Positions 1-9,900 of a stretch of DNA of 64,000 bases are shown one piece after another (position 1 is the stretch's first letter; the number at the start of each line of letters is the position of its first letter). This DNA is from Nematostella vectensis. Its lineage: Eukaryota > Cnidaria > Anthozoa > Actiniaria > Edwardsiidae. The translations under genes were made by a program, and so were the position numbers. The stretch spans positions 6,757,501 to 6,821,500 of the forward strand of contig NC_064035.1 in NCBI RefSeq assembly GCF_932526225.1. The letters are read 5' to 3'. Below the pieces are notes generated by a model, which saw only the letters and a list, made by a program, of their open reading frames with translations, was not told the DNA's origin and made no database searches.

Positions 1-609
1 ACAAGAGAAAACAGCAAACCCAAGGTTCTTAAGGTTGTATAATTGAGACTGTTTTATGATTTTTGACAAGAATAGACAGAACGACAATAGCAACTAAATC
101 AAGGAGTATATGTGTTTGCAGTGCCGTTAGCAGGCCTTGAAATATTGGAGGGGCGCAATACAGAAACATTAAGAAAATACTGGATGGCACAGCCATGGTT
201 ATTTCCCCATCCCCTACCACGGTCCTGTTTTGCTGGGGCGCGGCGTCAAGATAAAATTCAGATATTTCTAGTGTCAGTTGGCGTTAATTTTATAAGCGAT
301 GACACCTGATGTCGTCCATCAGGTGTAAAAACTTTTCGAACTTCTAAAACGCTAGACAAATTATTAGAATTCAATATCTATTAACTTTTTTGTACAATCG
401 ATCAGAAAAGTCAGTGAGTCGAAAATGAATAAAAATTATACCATTTATTTTGTTTGATTTTGCTTGTGCGAAATTATGAGAATATATAAAAACTACCAGT
501 ATATATACAGCTGATTTTCGGTTATTACTATAGTTCCATGGTTCAAATTTTTAGGTGGTAATGTTAGGTAATGTTATGGTTCAAATCTTTAGGTGGTTTT
601 CACGATGCG
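1..609. other. 3' flank of MOCS1, no gene seen
   Basis: AT-rich sequence downstream of the MOCS1B stop. No ORF here resembles a family I know. A minus-strand poly(A) signal candidate (TTTATT on the plus strand) lies at 444-449, about 160 bases past the MOCS1B stop, and could end the MOCS1 transcript. A 10-bp perfect inverted repeat (ACACCTGATG / CATCAGGTGT) lies at 302-326; its role is unknown. Confidence 0.5.
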
Positions 610-1368
610 TCACTTCCCATCGTCCTCTCCGCTCCTTGTGAAGTCCCTCTTGCCGCCAGTCTTCCTCAATAGCATGACGTCACTAATCCGTATATCATGT
701 GACACGGCCTTGCACATGTCGTAGACAGTAAGGGCGGCAACAGATACTGCCGTAAGTGCTTCCATTTCCACGCCTGTGCGACCGACAGTCGTAACAGTGC
801 TGCGAATTTCCACAGCCTGATCTTCCTCTTCGAGCCTGAGAGACAGCTCGATGCGAGTCAGCGGTATATTATGGCAAAGAGGAATCAAAGTTGAGGTGTG
901 CTTTGCTGCCATAATACCCGCTAAATGAGCCGTGGTTAGTACATCACCTTTCTTGATCTTGTTCTCTTTTACTAGTCGAAAGGCCACAGTGGGCAAAAGC
1001 ACTTTGCCCGTCGCAACAGCGATGCGCGTTGTCTCCATTTTGTCCTTGACCTCCACCATTTTAGCCATGCCCGTGCTGTCCACGTGCGTTAGCTTCAGAG
1101 ATCCTGATTGGTTATTGTCCTGACCTATGGTCTCTGATTGGTCACTGTCCTGGTTAGTTGGTTGTGATGTAGTACAAGACATATCTGATTGGCTCTTGTA
1201 TAAATTCATTGGTTGTGATTGGTTGTTCGATCCGTCATTGGAAGTGGAACGCGTTGAATACCGACAAGCTCGTAGAAATGCCACGGGAGTGTTGTCGACG
1301 TGTGTTGAAATTCTATTCCTCATCCAAGCTATAAAAAGGCCAAAGGATTTTTTGTTAATTGGACGCAT
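610..1368 (-). CDS. MOCS1: MOCS1B, MoaC-like cyclic pyranopterin monophosphate synthase (second cistron of MOCS1)
   Basis: Second step of molybdenum cofactor synthesis: converts the 3',8-cyclo-GTP made by MOCS1A to cyclic pyranopterin monophosphate, in animals in mitochondria. The ORF is one exon of 252 codons. The MoaC domain runs from about residue 91 (LTHVDSTGMAKMVEV) to about 244, with LIPLCHNIPLT, the GVEMEALTAVSVAAL helix, YDMCKAV and the C-terminal TGGKRDF motif, all typical of the family. The roughly 90 residues before the domain start with a Lys/Arg-rich, acid-poor stretch (MRPINKKSFGLF...) that looks like a mitochondrial presequence, followed by a Ser/Gln/Asn-rich linker. The ATG is preceded by an in-frame TAA two codons upstream. 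It lies about 420 bases downstream of the MOCS1A stop on the same strand, so it is either translated as a second cistron or joined to MOCS1A by alternative splicing, as in human MOCS1. Function is well supported; the start used in vivo is uncertain. Confidence 0.9.
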   Translation of the reverse strand: MRPINKKSFGLFIAWMRNRISTHVDNTPVAFLRACRYSTRSTSNDGSNNQSQPMNLYKSQSDMSCTTSQPTNQDSDQSETIGQDNNQSGSLKLTHVDSTGMAKMVEVKDKMETTRIAVATGKVLLPTVAFRLVKENKIKKGDVLTTAHLAGIMAAKHTSTLIPLCHNIPLTRIELSLRLEEEDQAVEIRSTVTTVGRTGVEMEALTAVSVAALTVYDMCKAVSHDIRISDVMLLRKTGGKRDFTRSGEDDGK

Positions 1369-1788
1369 ATTTTACAGTGACGTATCCAGGGGAGTGTGGG
1401 AAAGAGAGAATTTACAGGACAACTCGGGCTTTAATTCAAGGGGGACAAAAACAATTCAAGTGTGCGGGGGGTTCGAGAAAGCACATTGTCCCCCCCTAAA
1501 AAACTTCGGGCAACGCCCCTGCGAGTTATGGGGATCGACTGAAAATCGTGTTCGAGTAATCCAGGTTTTAAGTTCGAACAATTATTTTTATCCGAAATGG
1601 CTGAAGATGTGATGCAAATCCGGAGAAAATTGTGAGCACACTTTAAGTTAATACGGAAACCGAGTTATTCGAATGTGCGTTTTCAGGGTTCTAATGTTAC
1701 TGTGTGCTAAATGTTCTAGTGAGGATCTCTGCTGTTAATGTATAATACCTATTGGGAAACATGAAAGGCATAGCTACGTACATGATAG
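1369..1788 (-). other. Intercistronic region between MOCS1A stop and MOCS1B start
   Basis: About 420 bases separate the MOCS1A stop from the MOCS1B ATG. I see no intact splice acceptor immediately before the MOCS1B start, and the ATG follows an in-frame stop. A fusion transcript would therefore need a donor before the Gly-Gly-stop and an acceptor inside the MOCS1B leader. The stretch also holds short G-runs and C-runs (1440-1520), perhaps old repeat sequence that I cannot name. Confidence 0.5.
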
Positions 1789-4700
1789 TCACCCACCAAT
1801 CAGGATCATTGGACGATTCTTTTGCTTCACAATATTAAACATTCCTAAAAAAAAAAAGAAAAGAAATGAACAATTCCTGAAATTCCTTGATGAATTGGAA
1901 TGCAGAGGATCCTGATATTATTGTTAATACAATAGCAGCGTGTCAAAGGCCTGGTGATCCTAGTTATACACGTTATACAGTTTGCAGGTTGCAGAGGGAT
2001 GATACACGCTCGCCGAGTAAGTACGCAGCTGCTTTGTCTCCTATTATCTTTGTTCTACAAAGGAGTTCTTTTGTCTCTATTCTTCTCGTTCTTTGTGTCG
2101 AGGTGCGGATATTGTTCATTTGCCCAATCAAATTGCAGCTTGTAAGAGCTGCATACTGACACACACCCGCAAGTTTTTTTTTACAACTTGCAATGCGTCT
2201 ACATTTATATTACATTTTACTGTGGTCGCCTCTTTCTCCCGGCAGAAATGAAGAGCGTTGGTTGGCTAATTTACTGAAATGATTTTGCAAATTGCATTGC
2301 GATTTGCAAAAACATAATACACAGAGCAATTTCTCTCGCACTGTTGCGGAAAGAAGAAACTAGTTTGACCTTTTTTGCACATGGATGTTACACACGAATT
2401 TTTTTGCAACTCGCAATGCAACAAAATTGCTGTATAAGTTGCAGAAATCAGTGCTGATCGTAACTTGAGTACGCCTACCCCCATGTTGCTCCTCCTTTCG
2501 CTCCATTATAATATCAGTGCTGATATAGTAACATGAGTACGCCTACCCGCATGTTGCTTCTTCTTTCGCCCCACAGCAGCCCCAATCAGCTCCAGCATCT
2601 CATCTGTACTCGCCCCAGACCTCAACGCATCCCGCAAAGACACCTCAGAGTTCCCGAATAAACAAACCTGATATGATTTAACAAGGACATTGTAAGAAAA
2701 CTTTAACTCTTTAGTTATATTTTATATAGAGGGTATCTAAAAGCACATAAACTCTGAAATCGAGTCATTTCCGTGGTCCACTAAATAAACACTGAATAAA
2801 CAAACAAAACTCATTGATTGACTATTCTGCTTGTAAAATCAAAGCCTACTCAATTTTCTTTCATTAGAGCGGACCTACTAGTTGTGTGGGGAGGTTCACG
2901 AAACATTTTTCCGTCACAATAATGGTTGTTGTAAACAATTTTTTTGTGACAGAACAGATAAATTCGTTTCACAAAGATCACAAACAGACCTTGAGGTTTC
3001 CATCTGCAGTGATCCTTAACCGGTTACAGCTACCACAGAACTGCTCACTCATGGAAGTGATAAAACCTACACTGCCTTTAAAGCCAGGAACTTGAAAGCC
3101 CTGCAACATAAATTGAAATATTATAAGTTAAAAACCTGCTACCACTGAATACTAAGCTTATTCACAGGAAAACTTGAGGAAGCTCGAATGGTTCTGAAAG
3201 ATTGGCAAAATCATGAAAATTTTATTGAAATCTTGTCTTGAAGTCTTTTCCCAGAGTTTCCCAGTATTTCTTTACTCAATTGCTAACAGTTCCAAGAGAG
3301 CCTGCTCATCAGATCAAATGTCTGCAAGCTAGGCTTTCGCTATGAAAAAAATAAAAGGGTTCCTGTATCACAGCATCAGATTTGAAATTTCTATTCATGT
3401 ATATTATAAAATAGAATTTTTTTACATCAGATTGAACAAATCATCCTGTCTGTGTCTGGCACTCTGAAAAATTCTCATATTGTCCATTTGCTATCATTTA
3501 TTCTTTTACTTGCAGCTCACCTTAGAGGTGTCATTAGGATGGTCGTCCAATCTACTGAAATCAGGCCATCTCTCCCAGATTAATTTCAGCATTTCTTTAT
3601 ATGATACAAATTTGCTGTAATTCCACTTATTACCTGCAACAATGGAAAACATGAAGCTATAACTGGATGCGACGTATGACCACCAGATACAGGTGGGGGG
3701 TGGGGTGGGGGTCAAGTCCTAATCATTTACTGCAATTGCTGTAAGAGGGCCCTTTTCATACTATTTCCATTGCAAAACTGGCTAAACTGGTCATGGATAG
3801 ATGCCACAATGCTTGCTAGGGCTCTGTAACAAGGCTGTGGCCAGGGGGAGGGCCAAAAGGGTATACTTAAAATTGTGGGTTTTCTTGTGAAGGACCCTTG
3901 TGCATCCTCCTTTTAGAAATCCCGGCCAGGCCCCTTAACACTTACCATCAAATGGCATGTACTCAATCAGTCTCACATTAATGGCCTACAACAAATAGAA
4001 AACATTTTTAGAGTATTGCTGATATACTTTAAACTCAAGTAAAATATTTTTCCTTTAAAAAATTAACACATTTTGCTGGATACTTTAAACCAAACCTACT
4101 TTATTCTTGGTCAAACTGACAAAATCACAGATCTCATCTTCATTTAGTCCTTTCATGACAACACAGTTAACCTAAAAATATGAGATAATAAAATTCAATT
4201 AAATCCAACAGAAAATAACAATGTCATTTTCCATCCAGTATAGCATGTCATTGCCAGTTCCATATATATGGTAATTACCTTTAATTACATTAAGCTCTAA
4301 TAAGTATTTTTCATTTAACAAAAACTCTTCAGATAAATACCTTAACAGGGTCATATCCTAAGTCCAATGCAGTGTCTATAGCATCCATAACCTTATGCCA
4401 ACCTAAAATATAAAGATAACACTCCAGTTAAACATGAATAGCTCTTTCACATTCTAAAGAGAGAGAGAGATAAGATAGTATGTGAAATAAATACCTTTTC
4501 TCCGAGTTATAAACTCAAACTTTTGCGGCACTAACGTATCTAGACTGATATTAAGTAGATTGAGGCCAGCTCGTTGTAGATGTGGAAGTTTCCTTGCTAG
4601 CGTTATGCCATTGGTGGTCATTCCAAGATCCTGAAGCCCTTCTATACTCCCAAGTTCCTCTGTAATACAAATGTGTGAATAAATGTTTTTTATATAGAAA

Positions 4701-6114
4701 AATGCACAATATAATGATAAACAAAGACATAATGGCTACCATATCATCACCGTAATAATTATCAATATAATTTTCATCATAATTATCAATAATAAAAATA
4801 ATTAAAAATAATGGTAGATTTACCCAACAAGTATCACCCTGTGCAATTTCCACTTACCACAAAGCTCTATGATGTCCTTCCGGACCAGAGGCTCACCACC
4901 TGTCAGACGGATCTTGGTCACACCTTGTTTGACAAACATTCTTGCAATAAGAATAATCTCCTCTGAGGAAAGCACCTCATTACTGGGTGTAAGCTTGATA
5001 CCATCCTCTGGCATACAGTACTGGCCTGCATACATAGAACTATTTTTTAGATTGCTAGTACACAGGGCGATGGTTAGAAATTAATATGAGTGAGGCTATA
5101 AAACCATGTCTAATGCAATAAAGCAGAAAATGCAGAGCTCGGCACATATATGATTTATACACTTTAATAATATGTTATGTTATACCGGTACTTACATCTG
5201 AGATTACAGCGCTCAGTCAGAGATATTCTGAGATAATTGTGTTGTCTCCCAAATGTGTCTGTTAAAAACTCACTGAAAGGTCTGATTTCCCTGTCTCCAA
5301 ACAGTGCTTTCCTTTGCCTATCATTGGGCTAGAGAATTAAAATATCACATTAAGTATTATTTATTTGGCTTTTTCCCCTCTGACAGAAAACCAAAGTCAA
5401 GAAACCAACCTACCAAACCAAAGACCAGAAAATTACATAAGCGCCCCGGGCGCTTGTTCGAATCATTTATATGGTATCTTATCAGAAAAACAAATGCACA
5501 GAACAGCAAACGTTCGCAACCGAGCGCTAAACATGCAGTATTGAAGCACAAAATGACAACTTAATGAAACACTTAATGAGTCATGATATAAGCAGAAGAC
5601 AAAGAAAACACATGGCTTGTTTATAAATTCTAAGCAGAAAGAATCCTATAGCACTTAGTGTAAAGGTTAAGTTATTTATACTACCTTTCGTGTTATGTTT
5701 ATATTCGACGGAAAACAAACTTTCCTTGTAACTCGCGATTCTTTTGAGATAAAAAGAAAATTCTTTTTAGAAATTGTAGTTTATTGTTACCGAATCAATT
5801 GGGAATTTAAAAAAATTGGGTCAGAGAGTGCTTCTGACCCTTTCCACTATCCTTACGGAAGGACTTTATTGGCCAACGGACCATGGAATCTAATTGTATC
5901 GAATACTTTTTAAAACATTGCGAATTTCAGCTCTACAAACGAAAACATCAATACTTACAACATTACTTGGTACAATCGACTCTGGGAAAGGTTTCGTATG
6001 TTGCTTCCGGACACCAATAGAGTGGCTACTACAAAAAAACAAGGGTCGCTGGCCACGAACTCCCGAGCTAACATCATTTGCAGGTCTCGCAAAACGAAGC
6101 CATCTCGACGCCAT
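1789..6114 (-). CDS. MOCS1: MOCS1A, MoaA-like radical SAM GTP 3',8-cyclase (11 exons)
   Basis: First step of molybdenum cofactor synthesis. Exons in transcript order: 5959-6114, 5196-5328, 4858-5025, 4495-4659, 4341-4402, 4100-4171, 3946-3985, 3521-3633, 2990-3100, 2547-2667, 1789-1844. They total 1197 nt, 398 aa (human MOCS1A is close to this). The radical SAM cluster motif is C93-x3-C97-x2-C100 (ERCNLRCQYC), followed by [12 protein letters not shown] and TTNGI. The C-terminal cluster has C325xxC328 and a third Cys at 342 (CxxC-x13-C). The protein ends [14 protein letters not shown], the essential Gly-Gly tail. The N-terminus ([14 protein letters not shown]...) looks like a mitochondrial presequence. 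The 5' splice site after 2990 is GTCTGT, weak but frame-consistent. The intron after the exon at 2547 carries a tandem copy of that exon's end and donor (see findings). Confidence 0.93.
2277..2436. repeat. Imperfect inverted repeat, MITE-like
   Basis: TTTGCAAATTGCATTGCGA near 2283-2303 is matched in inverse orientation by TCGCAATGCAACAAAATTG near 2411-2429. A third TTGCAATGCG lies near 2189. It sits in the last MOCS1A intron and is likely a decayed short inverted-repeat transposon. Boundaries are uncertain. Confidence 0.35.
2447..2577 (-). repeat. Two-copy tandem duplication spanning an exon end and 5' splice site of MOCS1A
   Basis: Unit about 66 bp. The copy at 2513-2577 contains the real exon end (GRKKKQHAG) and its donor GTAGGC. 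The copy at 2447-2512 repeats it downstream in the intron with several substitutions, keeping a second GTAGGC donor. Reading was by eye on the minus strand; the shared blocks are ATCAGTGCTGAT, GAGTACGCCTACCC and CATGTTGCT on the plus strand. Confidence 0.85.
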
Positions 6115-6933
6115 TGCACAAAGTAAAGCGACTCTTGTTAACCAATTTGCATCACTAAGTATTTCACGTTGACATTAATACTGCAGAGGCGTATCTCTGA
6201 GCGTGAATCACGTTAGATTACAACAAAACAAGTTTCGCAGTCCGCTCCGTGTCAAGTGACTATTTTACGTGAATCCCAATGTGTGCTAACTTCCGACAAA
6301 ACAGCGACAACTATCCGATGACATATCGACTGAAAACCCTTTTATTTTAAATAAATAAATAAATAATTTAATATAGCATTATAAAAATCTCAATGCTTTA
6401 CAAACATCCTACTCTATTCTACTTATATTTCTAATGGTTAAAAACTAATCAATTGTTGTAGTGCTTACAAAATAAGTACGTCTTTAAAGACGATTTAAAT
6501 TTGCTGAGACAGTCGGTGTTTCTAATGTGTAGGGGGAGGGAGTTCCATAATTTAGCTGCAAAGTTTGAAAAAGATCTGTCCCCATAAGTTTTTGTTCGTG
6601 ATTTAGGAATGACGAGAAGGTTTAAAGCATTTTAATGACTTTAATTTAATAAGTACATTAGTAAATTGTAATTTGCGAGTATGTGCAAACAATTACAAAC
6701 AACATTTTCTTTATTCTTTAGAAAGAATTCTAAAGGTCCTAAATAATGATGGGTAGCCTGTGTTGTGACCGCTGTTTCAGTAGATCGCAGTCTCAAGTTG
6801 TCTATCGTGTTCCTTCAAACGTTGTTCAACATCACTGGAAGCTGATTTGTTTTTTCTATTTATTCACATCCGTGAAAAGTATGTTAGAGAAGAAATAGTG
6901 CCGGCGAGTTTGAGAAATTGATTGAAAATAATC
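6115..6933. promoter_or_regulatory. Divergent intergenic region MOCS1 / CRNKL1
   Basis: About 820 bases separate the two start codons, so both promoters must lie here or in the 5' exons. I see no TATA box that I would trust. The middle of the region (about 6337-6640) is occupied by the 3' end of a non-LTR retrotransposon, listed separately. That leaves about 220 bases on the MOCS1 side and about 290 on the CRNKL1 side for the promoters. Confidence 0.6.
6337..6640 (-). mobile_element. 3' end of a non-LTR (LINE, CR1/L2-like) retrotransposon
   Basis: On the minus strand an open stretch from 6619 to a stop at 6449 encodes the typical C-terminal tail of a LINE reverse transcriptase: a KSRTKTYGDRSF block, AAKLWNSLPLHIRNT, then SKFKSSLKTYLF and a stop. 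The following 3' untranslated part includes TGTAAAGCATTGAGA and ends at an (ATTT)n microsatellite (AAAT repeats at about 6349-6370 on the plus strand), the usual 3' end of CR1/L2-type elements. It is 5'-truncated, so a dead copy. The family assignment is from protein and tail features only. Confidence 0.8.
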
Positions 6934-9900
6934 ATGGCGTCTTCAGACTCAGGACCGATGGGAAAGAGAGTCCCAAAAGTGGCAAAGGTCAGTCTAAAAC
7001 ACACGATTACCCGACGTAGACTTGAACTTGTACTTAATTGTTGAATTTACTTATTTGAGCTTATAAGAATTTTACGAGGATAGATCTTATGCGAACAAAA
7101 AAAGTTGAGAGAAGGCTACGTCAGAGAAAAAAATCTTAATTGCGACTTGTTATCGTTTTCAAACTTTGCTCAATGTTTTGTGTGTTCAAGTACTGAGTGC
7201 TTATTTTTTGAAGGCATGTCAGATGACGAGGCTTTATGTAGTTTTACGTCTTTGTTTCTTTTCTTTACAACCCAAGAATTAGCCATGTATACTGTATTAT
7301 GCATGTATAATTTTTCTTATTTTATTTTTGTTGTTCTTTGCCGAGTTTGACAACTCCAAGTTTAGTTGGTGTAGCTTTGACCTGTCTAAGCAAAGCAAGG
7401 ACACGGTTTTCAGGGGGTGGACATGGGAAAAAAAATCCTAAACACGGACCAATTGTTTGGCAATTTCACAGATCACACCCTAAAAAAATCTTTTTTTTTT
7501 ATGAATCACAGAAATAATTCTAAAAATGGCAGAGGAAATAAGATTGAAATGCATAAAGCGAGAACAAGAAATAAATTCCCATAAACTCCATTATCACACT
7601 CACCTTCATTTCTCTTGTCTGCTTAGAACAAATAAGTGATAAATTGTTGTTTTTGCTAGGATTTGAACTCATGCAAGCGAAATTTGTTATTTGAGGATAT
7701 ACAGCCAAGATGTTTTCACAAACCACTTAGCATATCTGGGTCTAATCATGGATCTAATCTGAGACCCCCCATGCCCCCTAAAAGTTAAGGAGACATTTCT
7801 TGCACAGTTTTTTCTGCTCTAGCCTATAAACAACACAACCCTGTGATTTCTATGGTAGATCAAGGTATACGTCCTGAGGGGGATTTAAGATGAGAGATTA
7901 TGCCGTTTCACTACTGAATTGATTGATTCAACTTCGGTTGACTCCCTTGTTTATAGTTAAGAAGATGATTGAGTTGTGTGTTTGGATATTTGGATAGGAA
8001 GGCATGGCGTCTAGATTTAGATAGGTGTATAACATTTTTGTAGCCTGGCATGGCTTAGAATGCAAAAAACTGATGCCATTATTAATTTTACCTATTTCAT
8101 GGTTCTTTTAATTACTTCTTGATTGCACCCACCCTGCTCCTGGTTTTTCCTCAATGTAGGAGTATATGTTTTTCCTTAATGTACTTCCTTCATTTATTAG
8201 CAGTGGCTTTAGGTTGTGGTAGTGGCTCCAAATTTTTATCTGCAAATAGTGTCCTCTATGGTTTCCACTTTGATCCACCATCTAAGAACTTTTATCTTGA
8301 ATAACTAAGGATTGAAGGACATTTAATGTGGAATTCCCTGGAACTTTGTTTTTGATCCCTGTTTTCCATTCTTCAAACCATATTGTATTTCACTCTCAGT
8401 ATCCCACATTGATGGTTCAATAGTGGGGACCTAATTGTAAGACTTGCTAAAATGGCCTTACAAATAGAATCCTGACAATTATTGTTAAAATTGTTTTAAT
8501 TTTCTGTATCAGGTTAAGAACAAGGCACCAGCTCCAGTGCAGATCACTGCTGAGCAGCTTCTCCGAGAAGCAAAAGAACGGCAGCTTGAACTTTCTTTGC
8601 CAGTAAGTATAATTTTAACAATAAATACAATACAATACATACAGCAATTGTTTGATACATTTATGTTAGTTACTTTTTATTTACAAATTTGTGTATAATT
8701 TTTTTAAATTTTAAGCCTCCCAAGCAGAAGATCTCAGACCCTGATGAGCTTGCAGAGTACAAGCTACGCAAACGAAAGGTAAAAAAAACAGTAATACTGT
8801 ATAGTAAAATAGAAATTCAAACCCAAATGGATGTGATCATACTGTACATGTATGATTATTGTTATTTTAGGCATTTGAAGATAATATCCGTAAGAACAGA
8901 TCTGTTGTAGCAAACTGGTTGAAGTACGCTCAGTGGGAAGAATCACAACAAGAGATCCAAAGGTACACAAACAGTGATTAAAATTGGTATTACACTCATG
9001 ATTCACTCTTGATCACTTCTTAAAGTCCTTGCTTAGTCAAACTCTGTATTATTCTTTCTTAAACAGTGAGTGCAAATAATTCTTATGCTTGGAGGGTCAA
9101 TCTTTGTTGTCCTTGTCATGATGACAAATAATTACAGTACCCTTATCAATAAGATTTATAAACAGGGCTGTCAAAAAGTAGGTAAAAGAAGTCTTGTTTT
9201 TATAACCCTGTATACAACTTTTGTATAATTCAACTATAAAAATGTATAAATCACTTGGTTTTGCTCAAATTCTATGTTAAATAGCTGTTATCAAATCTTT
9301 TTATTTAACATCAACCTAAGAAAGCTCTACAGTTGCTATGACGATATGGTGTCTTCTTTCTTAAAGAGTTCAAACCATATGATTTCTCCATTCTAGGGCC
9401 AGATCGGTCTATGAGAGGTCTTTAGATGTTGACCATCGCAACATAACAATATGGCTCAAGTATGCAGAGATGGAAATGAGGTATATCAGCATCAGTAGGT
9501 CCCTAGACCAATCAGCATAACCTGTAAGGAACAAGGCTTATTCTGAGTTTGTGTATTTTAGACATCGGCAGATCAACCATGCAAGGAACATCTGGGACAG
9601 AGCAGTCACCATTCTCCCTAGAGTGAACCAGTTTTGGTAAGACAATTTTTTTCCTTTGCTATACCAATTTGTTATAAGGCTGAAATGAAGATTAGGTTAG
9701 CAACTGAGGATTTACAGGATTTTACTTGGCTTACTGTGTCTTTGTGGGGAAGAACAGCTTACCATCATTAGGGACTTAGGGAGCTTTGTCTGCCTATTTT
9801 TTAAAGGAGGGTGCTTTGTCAAGTTAGGGCTAACAAATTTTTTAATGCTGCAAACTCTAGGTAATGTTTCTAAATTGCTACAAATTAACATAAATTTCAG

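Noticed and set aside
112..309. 65-codon plus-strand ORF at the left edge
   Set aside because: No recognisable domain, no splice-consistent neighbours, length within chance for this composition.
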